From NCBI RefSeq assembly GCF_039543225.1, contig NZ_BAABJI010000004.1, forward strand, positions 124,001 through 188,000: a stretch of DNA of 64,000 nucleotides, written 5' to 3'. The stretch is from Mucilaginibacter defluvii (GTDB taxonomy: Bacteria; Bacteroidota; Bacteroidia; Sphingobacteriales; Sphingobacteriaceae). Position numbers and translations under genes: made by a program. Positions 9,089 to 17,857 of this stretch are shown in pieces. The notes under the pieces were generated by a model. That model was given only the letters and a program-made list of their open reading frames with translations, made no database searches and had not been told where the DNA came from. Each line of letters opens with the position of its first letter. Position 1 is the stretch's first letter.

Positions 9089-10129
9089 TTACTTAACTAA
9101 TTTGTAATCTTGAGTATCTGTATACTTATCAGTTATCCACTGACAAACATATCCTTTATCATCCCAAGAAATAACTCTAACAAATATTTGTGATGATGAA
9201 GATTTATCATTTTTTTTGAGCACTTGTTCATTGATTAAAACGAAAGTATCCGGCGAAACCCATGTTAAAAACGTCCTTAAATCTACATTTCCTTTGTCGT
9301 CAGTGTAATTCATTGAAATTCCGTCCCTAATAAACGTCGTTGACACTCCATTAGTAGATGTAAAATGTCCGGATCTAATATAATTCGGAACAATTACTTT
9401 GTTTGCATACGGGCAATTAAACCATGTATCTGAAATATTTTTATTTAAATCGACTGATACCAATTCCCATGTTTGTATTTCATTTAGGATATTTTTATTT
9501 GTAGAGTTAGCAAATGTATTTGCAATTTTTGAATTGAAAAGAATACCATCTTTGAAGACATAATCCATCATAACTGACTTGTTGCCGTTAGGATAAACTA
9601 TCATAACCAACCTGTAATTTTTTTTGTCGAAAAAGTTTGTGATTTCGTACCCATTTTGAGCAGTAGCATTAACTACAAAGCAGTCAACATTTTCAAACTT
9701 ATGGTCCGGGAGTCGGGATAGACGATAATTTAGTTTTTTGTACCCGTACTGAATTAAGCTATATGTTTTAAGTTTTACCTCTTCTTTCGATTCCAGGTCT
9801 GTAATATGGGTTACGGAGTCTCCGTTCACCTTGCTGATTTTTTCTCCATTGAAAAACATAGTCTGAGGCATATAGGTCTTTGACAACATACACTGAACAT
9901 ATTTCTCTCCCGTTTTTAGCTTATAATGAACTGTTTCTACTGAGCCATTTGGTTCGATAACTAAGTAACTGATTTCGGCTGAATTTATCTTTGATATCTG
10001 GAGTTCACCTCCACAAAAGACCAGTGAAGAGTCTACAATCTGACTTGCAGTTAATTTGTCTTGCTTTTGGGCAAACAAATATGTGGGTAGCAAATAAATA
10101 AAAGCTATTAATATAGTCTTGTCATTCAT
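9089..10129 (-). CDS. Exported protein of unknown function, LolA-like fold possible, AT-rich
   Basis: The 346-residue protein begins with a signal peptide ending YLFAQ, so the mature form is probably periplasmic or surface-exposed. The N-terminal ~200 residues alternate short beta strands with the order seen in LolA/outer-membrane lipoprotein-sorting-like proteins (SAEISYLVIEPNG, FFNGEKISKVNGDS, FENVDCFVVNATAQNG, NYRLVMIVYPNG). The C-terminal ~120 residues look like a separate beta-rich domain (FIRDGISMNYTDDKGN, VISWDDKGYVCQW). The gene and the ~240 bp upstream are much richer in A and T than the neighbours, and the protein is rich in Asn, Lys and Ile. This suggests recent acquisition. I cannot name a function. 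Confidence 0.6.
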   Translation of the reverse strand: MNDKTILIAFIYLLPTYLFAQKQDKLTASQIVDSSLVFCGGELQISKINSAEISYLVIEPNGSVETVHYKLKTGEKYVQCMLSKTYMPQTMFFNGEKISKVNGDSVTHITDLESKEEVKLKTYSLIQYGYKKLNYRLSRLPDHKFENVDCFVVNATAQNGYEITNFFDKKNYRLVMIVYPNGNKSVMMDYVFKDGILFNSKIANTFANSTNKNILNEIQTWELVSVDLNKNISDTWFNCPYANKVIVPNYIRSGHFTSTNGVSTTFIRDGISMNYTDDKGNVDLRTFLTWVSPDTFVLINEQVLKKNDKSSSSQIFVRVISWDDKGYVCQWITDKYTDTQDYKLVK

Positions 10130-10371
10130 GTATTTATAATTCGCCTTTTAATCTGAATGTAGTGAACATGATGACACTCGAGAAAATGCCTTATATGCTA
10201 AATAATAAAAATAATTACTTGTGCAATGTTAATAAGATCAAGTTTCAGTTATTAATGGTCGAGTGTTCACTTTCCATCTTTCCAATTACAAAAGTACCGA
10301 TTGCCTGCCAATTAAAAGTTAATGCACCGTCATTTACAAATAGCCGCCTAAACGCTTACCTTTGTGCCGGT
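10130..10371. other. AT-rich intergenic region between divergent genes
   Basis: The 242 bp continues the AT-rich composition of the gene to its left. An in-frame extension of the DUF4271 gene back to 10162 exists, but the encoded residues look non-coding. A reverse-strand TACTTTTG at 10289-10296 could serve the unknown exported protein, leaving a leader of about 160 bases. Confidence 0.4.
10357..10364 (+). promoter_or_regulatory. Putative -7 box (TACCTTTG) for DUF4271-hemD
   Basis: TACCTTTG matches TAnnTTTG and is 7 bases before the TTG at 10372 proposed as start of the DUF4271 gene. It would imply an almost leaderless message. Confidence 0.35.
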
Positions 10372-11349
10372 TTGATACGTTTACTCGCCATATTATTTTT
10401 TATAACGATGCTGTGCGGCTCTGCTGCGGCACAGACGGACAGCGCCGAAACAGAATATACGCCGGAACCTGATACAACTTATTACCAGGCGCCAAGGCAA
10501 TACCATATGCTCGACTCCGTAGCGTATGCTGCCAAACTACAGGAGCAAGCCGTGTCAGACTCGCTGGCCATGCTCTTCATCAAAACACCTGACCCGGAGC
10601 GCCCCAACCAGTTTGTTGAACAAATGCTGGACAAGTATTTATATAAAGGCTATGGTTTTTACGACATCAAACCAACTTCAAAAGCCACCGCAGGCACCGG
10701 TATTGGCCGTGCGGTACGCGGCCGGTGGGTGATCGGTGTGGTGGTTGCCCTGCTTTTATACTCGGGCATATTAAGGTTAACCATAGGCCGCGATGTGGAC
10801 AACATCCTGCGTTCCGCATTTAAAATGCAGCTTTTTTCGCAAACCGACGAAGGCACCCCTATTACCTTCTGGACATTCGCAGGCCTGCTCGTTTTGCTTG
10901 GTTTTACGTTTGGCTTGTTCCTTTATCAACTATCCGTTTATTACCAGGTATATTATGAGCTTGCGGGCATGGCCTTATATTTATCTATATCGCTCGCAGT
11001 ATTGCTGCTTTTTGCTTTTAAAATACTGCTGTTAAAGTTTATAGGCTGGGTGTTTGTAATAAAGGAAATTACCGAACGTTACATTACAATTTTATGCCTC
11101 ACTTACTTCACGGTGGCCATTTTGTTTTTGCCGGTGGTGGTTTGTTTAACATTAATTAATCCGCAGTTAACACAAATAGTATTATTAATTGCGTTAATGA
11201 TGGCCGGCATAATTTTAATTTGGCTATACCTGCGTAACAGCGTTATTATTATTTCAAGCTTTAAGTTTCCGAAATTTTATTTATTTATCTATCTTTGTGC
11301 CCTCGAAATTTGCCCTGTTTTAATATTGATAAAGGCACTTAATATATAA
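10372..11349 (+). CDS. DUF4271 integral membrane protein
   Basis: From the TTG at 10372 the product is 325 residues. It starts with a good signal peptide (hydrophobic core LLAILFFITMLCG, then SAAAQTDSAE), a polar region of ~80 residues, and about six or seven membrane segments to the C-terminus, the pattern of the Bacteroidota-specific DUF4271 family. The frame stays open back to an ATG at 10162, but that 70-residue extension would bury the signal peptide and lies in AT-rich, non-coding-looking DNA. It is followed after 25 bp by hemD, and this adjacency is a usual arrangement in Bacteroidota. Function unknown; the start is uncertain. Confidence 0.75.
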   Translation: MIRLLAILFFITMLCGSAAAQTDSAETEYTPEPDTTYYQAPRQYHMLDSVAYAAKLQEQAVSDSLAMLFIKTPDPERPNQFVEQMLDKYLYKGYGFYDIKPTSKATAGTGIGRAVRGRWVIGVVVALLLYSGILRLTIGRDVDNILRSAFKMQLFSQTDEGTPITFWTFAGLLVLLGFTFGLFLYQLSVYYQVYYELAGMALYLSISLAVLLLFAFKILLLKFIGWVFVIKEITERYITILCLTYFTVAILFLPVVVCLTLINPQLTQIVLLIALMMAGIILIWLYLRNSVIIISSFKFPKFYLFIYLCALEICPVLILIKALNI

Positions 11350-11374
11350 TATAATTAGTTAGCTATTACGGAGA

Positions 11375-12139
11375 TTGACTTTGGAAGACAGAAAAAAAAG
11401 GGTTAAAAGTATTTTGGTAACCTTGCCAAAACCCGAAAATGATAAAAACCCATACGCGGAACTGGCTAAAAAGCTAAATCTGAAAATAGATTTCAGGTCT
11501 TTTATCCACGTGGAAGGCGTACCTGCGAAAGATTTTCGTAAAGAGAAAATTAACCTGGCGGATTTTACCGCGGTTATTTTCACGAGCCGCAATTCAGCCG
11601 ATCACTTTTTCCGTATATGCGAAGAGATGCGTTTTGAGGTACCGGTAGATATGAAGTATTTCTGTTTGTCTGAGACTATCGCGCTTTACCTTCAAAAGTA
11701 TATCCAGTACCGCAAACGCAAGATATTTTTTGGCAAGCAAACCGCGTCTGACCTGGCCGAGGTATTGAAAAAACACGCCGGAGAAAAATTTTTATACCCC
11801 TGCTCAGACGTTGCGGCCGAAGAAACCCAGAAATTTTTGCTGGAGAACGGTTACAACTTTACGCCTGCTGTGCTTTTCCGTACGGTATGCAGTGACCTGT
11901 CTGACCTGGCCGAGGTATTTTACGATGTTATCGCGTTCTTCAGCCCGTCAAGCATTCAGTCGCTCTACAAAAACTTCCCTGATTTTAAACAGAATAACAC
12001 CCGCATTGCAGCATTTGGCGCTACTACCCATAAGGCAGTCTTAGATGCCGGGCTTATTTTAGATATACCTGCTCCAACCCCTGCGGCCCCGTCCATGACG
12101 ATGGCTATTGAGCAATATTGTAAACAAGTTAATAAATAA
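11375..12139 (+). CDS. hemD: Uroporphyrinogen-III synthase
   Basis: The 254-residue protein fits HemD, which closes and inverts hydroxymethylbilane to uroporphyrinogen III in haem synthesis. HemD is poorly conserved. Recognisable features are the N-terminal SILVTLPKPEND strand, the FTAVIFTSRNSADHFF segment of domain 2, LYPCSDVAAEE, and near the end FFSPSSIQSLYKNFP and RIAAFGATTHKAVLDAGL, which are typical of the family. The start codon is a TTG (11375, or a second TTG at 11381). The gene follows the DUF4271 gene by 25 bp and ends in a perfect AT-rich hairpin, so the two form a short operon. Confidence 0.85.
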   Translation: MTLEDRKKRVKSILVTLPKPENDKNPYAELAKKLNLKIDFRSFIHVEGVPAKDFRKEKINLADFTAVIFTSRNSADHFFRICEEMRFEVPVDMKYFCLSETIALYLQKYIQYRKRKIFFGKQTASDLAEVLKKHAGEKFLYPCSDVAAEETQKFLLENGYNFTPAVLFRTVCSDLSDLAEVFYDVIAFFSPSSIQSLYKNFPDFKQNNTRIAAFGATTHKAVLDAGLILDIPAPTPAAPSMTMAIEQYCKQVNK

Positions 12140-12167
12140 CGGTTTTTCAACTGTTATTTATTAACTT
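12126..12167 (+). terminator. Terminator of the DUF4271-hemD operon
   Basis: A perfect 15-bp inverted repeat (12126-12140 and 12153-12167) with a 12-base loop is followed by a short T run. The left arm overlaps the hemD stop codon. The stem is AT-rich. Confidence 0.7.
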
Positions 12168-12376
12168 TTTTGCAACCCTTTCCCCTTTTTTTACGTTAAT
12201 ATCGTACTTACAAGCCCCTATTTGTAAACGTTTGATTTTTAGCACTATAAGCGAAAGCTAAGTAAACCAGGCTACGTCGCTTGGCTGTGAAACTAATTTT
12301 TCGCTTTTTTGTTAAAAAGTTAAAACTATATATTCGGGAGTTTGTAAGTGTATGTTACAGACACGATAATCACTAT

Positions 12377-13690
12377 ATGAGAAAAATATACTTTTATATA
12401 TTTATTGCCGGCTCCCTCTTATCTGCCTGTAAAAGCAGCGACCGCGGGGAAGTGACGGGTGTACCACAACGATCGTTCCGTTCTGAGGTTCCCTATAACA
12501 TGGTATATATACCGGGAGGCTCTTTCCTGATGGGGCAAACAGACCAGGACGTTACTTTTGCACAGATAGCCCAAACAAAACAGGTGACCGTATCACCTTT
12601 TTTTATGGATCAAACTGAGATATCAAACACACAGTACAAACAATATGTAAACTGGGTGCGCGATTCTATTGCCATAACCAATTACCTGAACGACCCGAAA
12701 TACTTTATACAGCCCAAAGGCGCCAACGCAAACAATGCCGCCGCCGGTGGCCGTAAGTTCATCAACTGGGAATACGTTAAAAAAAATCCGATCTGGAATT
12801 TCAGGGGTAACAACGCCGGTAATGCCGCCAAGCTTGATGGCATGTATTACCAGGGCGACGACCGCGTGTTTGACCGTAACGAGGTTGACGTACGCCTGCT
12901 TAAATACAACTATTCTATTATGGTGCTGCGCGATGCCGCAAACCATAAAAACGACAGGAACGCCAAACGTTCTGACTTTATTTTCCGTGATACGGTAAAC
13001 GTTTACCCGGATACCCTGGTATGGCTGAGCGATTTTTCATACGCTGCCAATGAGCCGATGGTTGAGGGCTATTTCTCGCACCCGGCCTTCCGTAACTACC
13101 CGGTTGTGGGCGTTACCTGGCGCCAGGCCCGTGCCTTTACCGTATGGCGCACCCGTTACAATGATGCTTATAAGGATTCGCGCCGTTTACCGCACCGCCT
13201 GCCATACAGCTTGCCAACCGAGGCAGAATTTGAATATGCCGCTCGCGGCGGCCGTATAGGTACTGATTATCCCTGGGGTGGCCCTTATGTTAAAAACGCT
13301 AAAGGCTGCCTGATGGCCAACTTTAAGCCTGGTCGTGGTAATTACACCGACGACGGCGGCGCATATACGGTTAACGTCCGCTCTTACTTCCCTAACGATT
13401 ATGGCTTGTATAATATGGCCGGTAACGTAGCCGAGTGGACGGCTTCAGCTTATGACCCATCTGCATCAACCTTTGTACATGATATGGCTCCTACCTTTAA
13501 CTACGAAGCCAAATCAACCGATCCTGAATCGCTGAAACGCAAAGTTGTGCGTGGCGGCTCATGGAAAGATGTGGGCTACTTTCTGCAAAATTCAACCCGC
13601 AGCTATGAATATCAGGATACGGCAAAATCATACATCGGTTTCCGTTGCGTAAGCCACTTTGTAGGCCGCGACATTCGCGACAAGCGATAA
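12377..13690 (+). CDS. gldK: Type IX secretion ring lipoprotein GldK
   Basis: The 437-residue lipoprotein has the lipobox LLSAC at its N-terminus, and the rest is a formylglycine-generating-enzyme (SUMF1)-like fold. Visible are VYIPGGSFLMG, FMDQTEISNTQYKQYVNWV, LPTEAEFEYAARGG, GLYNMAGNVAEWT and the final VVRGGSWKD ... GFRCV. GldK (PorK) forms the periplasmic ring under the outer membrane together with GldN in the type IX secretion system. The ATG at 12377 is preferred over an upstream ATG-like start at 12281 because only it gives a proper lipoprotein signal. gldL, gldM and gldN follow in canonical order. Confidence 0.93.
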   Translation: MRKIYFYIFIAGSLLSACKSSDRGEVTGVPQRSFRSEVPYNMVYIPGGSFLMGQTDQDVTFAQIAQTKQVTVSPFFMDQTEISNTQYKQYVNWVRDSIAITNYLNDPKYFIQPKGANANNAAAGGRKFINWEYVKKNPIWNFRGNNAGNAAKLDGMYYQGDDRVFDRNEVDVRLLKYNYSIMVLRDAANHKNDRNAKRSDFIFRDTVNVYPDTLVWLSDFSYAANEPMVEGYFSHPAFRNYPVVGVTWRQARAFTVWRTRYNDAYKDSRRLPHRLPYSLPTEAEFEYAARGGRIGTDYPWGGPYVKNAKGCLMANFKPGRGNYTDDGGAYTVNVRSYFPNDYGLYNMAGNVAEWTASAYDPSASTFVHDMAPTFNYEAKSTDPESLKRKVVRGGSWKDVGYFLQNSTRSYEYQDTAKSYIGFRCVSHFVGRDIRDKR

Positions 13691-13774
13691 TTTAATATTA
13701 GGCCAACCTTATCGTACTTGCTTTGTATTGTACTTTGATAAAACAACAATAAAAACCCACACTAACATCAACTT

Positions 13775-14581
13775 ATGGCTCTCAAGAAAAAACCATTCGG
13801 CATTGATAACATCATTTCAATTGGTGCAACCGTTGTAATTATAGGTCTGTTATTTAAAATTCAGCACTGGCCATATGCCAGCACGTTTATTACGCTGGGT
13901 TTAGGTACCGAGGCCGTGCTGTTCCTTATTTTAGGCTTACAGCGCGATACCCAGGAAGTTGACTGGACACGTGCTTATCCGGAACTTAACGAGGATTACA
14001 AAGGTGAGCTTCCGATTGCTACGGCACGCGTTGCCGCACCTGCCCCTACCGGTTTTTCAAATACAGCCGCGCTTGACAAGATGCTGAGCGATGCCAAAAT
14101 AGGCCCTGAACTGATCAGCAGCCTTGGCGAGAACCTGAGAACTTTTGGCGATAAGGTTGCAGCTATCTCAACTGTAGGCGATGCGGGTACTGCTACAAAC
14201 GAGTACATCAGCAAATTAAAAACAGCTACCGCAAGCTATGATAAACTAAGCGCTTCGTTTGAAAAAGCATCAGCCAACTTATCAGAAATGGCCAACTCTA
14301 ATATCGACTCAAAAGCTTACCATGATCAGGTTAACAATTTGGCTAAAAACCTGAGCGCTTTAAATGCCGTTTACGAGCTGGAGCTACAGGATTCAACTGC
14401 TCATTTAAAATCAATGAACACGTTTTACCACAACCTGTCGCTTACTATGCAAAACTTCAACGAGTCTATCGATGATTCAAAGAACTTTAAAGAGGAAGTT
14501 GGCCGCTTAGCTAAAAACCTGGCATCACTTAATGCTGTGTATGGTAACATGCTTACCGCCATGAGCCAGCCACGTGTTTAA
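13775..14581 (+). CDS. gldL: Type IX secretion motor protein GldL
   Basis: The 268-residue inner-membrane protein has two N-terminal membrane helices (IISIGATVVIIGLLFKIQHWP and the following TFITLGLGTEAVLFLILGL region) and a long cytosolic C-terminal part that is mostly coiled coil (DKLSASFEKASANLSEM). This is the GldL layout. Five GldL with two GldM make a proton-driven motor that powers secretion and gliding. The KIQHWP segment and the Glu in TEAVLF are in the membrane region expected to carry the proton-path residues. It follows gldK by 84 bp and precedes gldM by 51 bp. Confidence 0.93.
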   Translation: MALKKKPFGIDNIISIGATVVIIGLLFKIQHWPYASTFITLGLGTEAVLFLILGLQRDTQEVDWTRAYPELNEDYKGELPIATARVAAPAPTGFSNTAALDKMLSDAKIGPELISSLGENLRTFGDKVAAISTVGDAGTATNEYISKLKTATASYDKLSASFEKASANLSEMANSNIDSKAYHDQVNNLAKNLSALNAVYELELQDSTAHLKSMNTFYHNLSLTMQNFNESIDDSKNFKEEVGRLAKNLASLNAVYGNMLTAMSQPRV

Positions 14582-14632
14582 TCGGAATAATTAACAGAGT
14601 TTAACATCAACCTACTATAACACGACAAACAC

Positions 14633-16168
14633 ATGGCCGGAGGCAAACAAACCCCCAGACAACGAATGATAGGCATTCTGTACCTGGTACTTTTGGGACT
14701 TATTGCCCTGAACGTGCCGGACAGCTTACTGGATGCCTTTAAAAATATAACCGATAGCTTAGACCACTCGCGAGAGAACGTAACTACCAGTATTGGCAAT
14801 ACTTACAGCGCATTTGAACAAACCAAACTTAAGGAGCAGCCCGAGCGTGCAAAACCGGTATACGACAAGGCTAAACAAGCCAGTAAAATTGCGGAAGACC
14901 TGAACAAATATGTAGAGAGCCTAAAGGCCAAGCTTATTGAGGAAGGCGGCGGCATTAATAAGGAAACCGGCGATGTTGACGCACGCGATAACCTCGATAT
15001 ATCGCCACGCATTATGATCAATGAAAAAAATGCAGAGGCGCTTAAAAAGAAAATTGAAGATACACGCGCCCAATTATTGGCATTGCTTGATCCAAAAGAC
15101 CGTGAAGGCATAAACTTTTCGCTTGATGCTACTGCGCCTAAAGCGAAAGGTGGCAACAAACAAAAAGAATGGGGTGAGGCCTATTTTGGCGATGGTATTC
15201 CGTTAGGTGCATCATTAACAACCTTAGCTAAAATTCAAGCGGATGCTAAAAACGCCGAGAACGAAGTAGTGAAAAAGCTGTTAGGCAAAGTTGACCAAGC
15301 CGTTGTAAACCTTGACAAATTTGCGGCCGTGGCAGTAGCGCCATCAAGCTATGTTGTAGCAGGTCAGCCTTACACTGCTGAGATATTTCTAACTGCTTAC
15401 GATTCAAAAAGCAACCCAACCATTACAGTTAATGGCTCAAACGTACAAGTATCTGAAGGTCGTGGTAAATATACCGTAAACACCAGCCGTGAAGGTTTCT
15501 TTAAATACTCAGGTACCATTAAAGTAGTTGGTACCGACGGGCAGGTAAAAACCTACCAGTTACCGGTACAGGAGTACCAGGTAGCAAAGCCTTCGGCAGT
15601 AGTATCGCCTGATAAGATGAACGTATTGTACATCGGCGTACCTAACCCTATCTCGGTATCAGCGCCTGGCGTGCCGCTTGAGAAACTGCGTGTGAGCATG
15701 TCGGGCGGATCTGTAAAAGGCAGCGGTGGCAAATATACCGCTAACGTAAGCTCAATAGGCACGGCAAGGGTTACCGTGTCCGGCGAGGTAGCACCCGGAA
15801 AAACACAGGTATTAGGTGTAACCGAATTCCGTGTAAAACGTATACCTGATCCTAAGGCTATGTTTGCCGGCAAAAGCGGTGGTAGTACCAGCGCGGCCAA
15901 CATACGCGGGCAGGACAGGTTATTTGCCCGTTTAGAGAACTTTGAGTTTGACGCCAAGTTTAACGTTACCCGTTTCAGCCTGTTGCTGGCCAAGCCTCGC
16001 CAGGATGTGATAAAAGTGACCTCGACAGGTGGCACGGTAAGCCCGCAAATGCGTGCAGCCTTAAATACGGTAACTCCGGGAACAAAGGTTATATTTACCG
16101 ACATTGTTGCCGTTGGTCCGGATGGCTCACAACGTGGTTTGGATGATATAGTAATATCAGCGAATTAA
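14633..16168 (+). CDS. gldM: Type IX secretion motor protein GldM
   Basis: The 511-residue protein has a short cytosolic start (MAGGKQTPRQRM), a single membrane helix at about residues 15-35, then a large periplasmic part. A helical D1 region (to ~residue 220) is followed by beta-rich D2-D4 domains, including SSYVVAGQPYTAEIFLTAYD and VSPDKMNVLYIGVPNPISVSAPG, both typical of the family. GldM couples the GldL motor to the GldK/GldN ring. Length and domain order are complete. It sits 13 bp before gldN. Confidence 0.93.
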   Translation: MAGGKQTPRQRMIGILYLVLLGLIALNVPDSLLDAFKNITDSLDHSRENVTTSIGNTYSAFEQTKLKEQPERAKPVYDKAKQASKIAEDLNKYVESLKAKLIEEGGGINKETGDVDARDNLDISPRIMINEKNAEALKKKIEDTRAQLLALLDPKDREGINFSLDATAPKAKGGNKQKEWGEAYFGDGIPLGASLTTLAKIQADAKNAENEVVKKLLGKVDQAVVNLDKFAAVAVAPSSYVVAGQPYTAEIFLTAYDSKSNPTITVNGSNVQVSEGRGKYTVNTSREGFFKYSGTIKVVGTDGQVKTYQLPVQEYQVAKPSAVVSPDKMNVLYIGVPNPISVSAPGVPLEKLRVSMSGGSVKGSGGKYTANVSSIGTARVTVSGEVAPGKTQVLGVTEFRVKRIPDPKAMFAGKSGGSTSAANIRGQDRLFARLENFEFDAKFNVTRFSLLLAKPRQDVIKVTSTGGTVSPQMRAALNTVTPGTKVIFTDIVAVGPDGSQRGLDDIVISAN

Positions 16169-16181
16169 TAGACAGAGATAA

Positions 16182-17090
16182 ATGAAGAGATTGTTGATCA
16201 TAGCATTGAGTGTAGTTTGCACAACAACATTTGCGCAAACCACGCCGCAGCCTGCAAATACCACTGCTATGGGCGCTAATGCGGCGCATGCCGCTGACAG
16301 CATAGCGCAGGGCTATGAACGCCCGCTTGATGGCTATTACGAAAAATCGAGCTTTGAGGCACGTAAGCCTACGCCCTACCCTGCACTACGCCAGGCCGAC
16401 GTGATATTTGCCAAGCGTGTATGGCGGGAGATTGACGTACGCGAGAAAATGAACCAGTACCTGGCTTCGCCAAAATCACGGCTTATTGATGTGTTGCTGG
16501 CTGCTATCGATGCAGGCGAACTTACCGCCTATGATCCGTCACCAAATCCTACAAAGAACGACCCCAACGGCGACGCTTTTTCAACACCGCTAACAGGCGG
16601 CCAGGCTAAAGCCCGTATGGCAGATAGCGCCGTGGTTGACCAGTTTGATGCCGATGGTAACAAGATAGGCTCAAAACTTCAGGCAGGTGAATTTAATCCG
16701 GACAGCGTGGTAAAATTCCGTATTAAAGAGGATTGGGTGTTTGACAGGCAACGTTCGGTATTTGAGCCGCGCATCATCGGTATAGCCCCGCTTATTAAGT
16801 TCCAGGTTGAAGGCTTGGATATGGATTACCAGCCGGCATTCTGGGTTTACTTTCCTGAAGCAAGGCAGGTATTGGCCACTAAAGAAGCCGTTAGCCGCAA
16901 TAATGATGCAACCGGTTTAAGTTTTGACGACGTATTTTTAAAGAGGCTTTTCAGCAGCTATATTGTCAAGGTATCAAACGACAAGGACGAACGTATAAAA
17001 GATTATGCCCAGGGTATAGACAGGCTTTACGAGTCGGAGCGAATTAAAAAATCGCTTATGGACTGGGAGCTTACCTTGTGGGAATACTAA
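16182..17090 (+). CDS. gldN: Type IX secretion ring protein GldN
   Basis: The 302-residue protein has a signal peptide ending TFAQ and the GldN family region: QADVIFAKRVWREIDVREKMN, then LIDVLLAAIDAGELTAYDP, and RFRIKEDWVFDRQRS ... FEPRIIGIAP. GldN (PorN) pairs with the lipoprotein GldK in the periplasmic ring. It closes the gldKLMN operon and is followed by a GC-rich terminator. Spacing of 13 bp from gldM supports a single transcript. Confidence 0.93.
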   Translation: MKRLLIIALSVVCTTTFAQTTPQPANTTAMGANAAHAADSIAQGYERPLDGYYEKSSFEARKPTPYPALRQADVIFAKRVWREIDVREKMNQYLASPKSRLIDVLLAAIDAGELTAYDPSPNPTKNDPNGDAFSTPLTGGQAKARMADSAVVDQFDADGNKIGSKLQAGEFNPDSVVKFRIKEDWVFDRQRSVFEPRIIGIAPLIKFQVEGLDMDYQPAFWVYFPEARQVLATKEAVSRNNDATGLSFDDVFLKRLFSSYIVKVSNDKDERIKDYAQGIDRLYESERIKKSLMDWELTLWEY

Positions 17091-17125
17091 AAGCTACTAA
17101 CCATCCAGCTATATATGTTAAGTTT

Positions 17126-17162
17126 AAGGCCCGGCGATAGTCATCTCCGGGCCTTCTTTTTT
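17126..17162 (+). terminator. Terminator of gldKLMN
   Basis: A 9-bp stem (AAGGCCCGG at 17126-17134, CCGGGCCTT at 17147-17155) is followed by CTTTTTTT. It is 36 bp after the gldN stop, before the convergent response regulator. Confidence 0.88.
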
Positions 17163-17164
17163 TG

Positions 17165-17854
17165 TTATTCGTGCGAGAATTTATATCCTATTCCGCGTAC
17201 GGTTTGTAAAAACTGTGGCGAGTCGGGGTTATCTTCTATTTTTTTGCGCAGACGCACAATGTGCATGTCCAGCGTGCGGGTATTAACGTCGGCATTGTAA
17301 CCCCATACTTCCATCATCAGCTCTTCACGGTTAATTACCTTGTTCTTGTTTTTCAGGAAGTAAAGTAATATGCGGTTCTCCAGTATAGTTAGTTCTACCT
17401 TGCGGCCATCTTTGATCAGTAAATGGGTGTTAGGGTGATGTTCCATGCCCGAAAAGCGGTATGACTCGGCCTTATCGCTATTTAACGAGAATTTGATCTT
17501 GTTATCAATCATCGCTATCAGCACGTCCATATTAAAAGGCTTGGTAATATAGTCGGACACGCCGAAGTTGTAGGCCTCTATCTTATCCACATCCTGCGCT
17601 TTGGCGGTCATCATGATCACCAGCTTATCAAAACCCTTTTCTCGTATACTGCTGCACACATCCGACCCCTGTTTGCCGGGCAGCATCCAGTCAAGCAAAA
17701 CAATATCAGGCTGTTCGGCAATTATCATCTGCTCGGCATCCTCGCCGTTGCCGGCTTCCAACACTTTATACCCTTCTGATTCCAGGCGCTCAGCTACCAG
17801 AAAACGCAGGTTTTCATCATCCTCAACCAGCGCTATTTTAATTTCCTTACTCAT
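17165..17854 (-). CDS. OmpR-family response regulator
   Basis: The 229-residue protein has a CheY-like receiver with acidic pocket EDDE, phospho-acceptor Asp55 in LLDWMLPG, Thr in IMMTAKAQ (the K of the switch), and YITKPF. A C-terminal OmpR-type winged helix follows (ELTILENRILLYFLKNKNKVINREELM, RTLDMHIVRLRKKIEDN, TVRGIGYKF). It is the last gene of a three-gene operon, 3 bp after the histidine kinase, which is its likely partner. All signalling residues are present, so it should be a phosphorylation-controlled DNA-binding regulator. Its targets are unknown; no conserved operator could be identified. Confidence 0.93.
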   Translation of the reverse strand: MSKEIKIALVEDDENLRFLVAERLESEGYKVLEAGNGEDAEQMIIAEQPDIVLLDWMLPGKQGSDVCSSIREKGFDKLVIMMTAKAQDVDKIEAYNFGVSDYITKPFNMDVLIAMIDNKIKFSLNSDKAESYRFSGMEHHPNTHLLIKDGRKVELTILENRILLYFLKNKNKVINREELMMEVWGYNADVNTRTLDMHIVRLRKKIEDNPDSPQFLQTVRGIGYKFSHE

Positions 17855-17857
17855 GTA

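Noticed and set aside
10162..10371. N-terminal 70-residue extension of the DUF4271 gene
   Set aside because: The residues look non-coding, bury the signal peptide and lie in AT-rich DNA; a promoter-like box sits inside.
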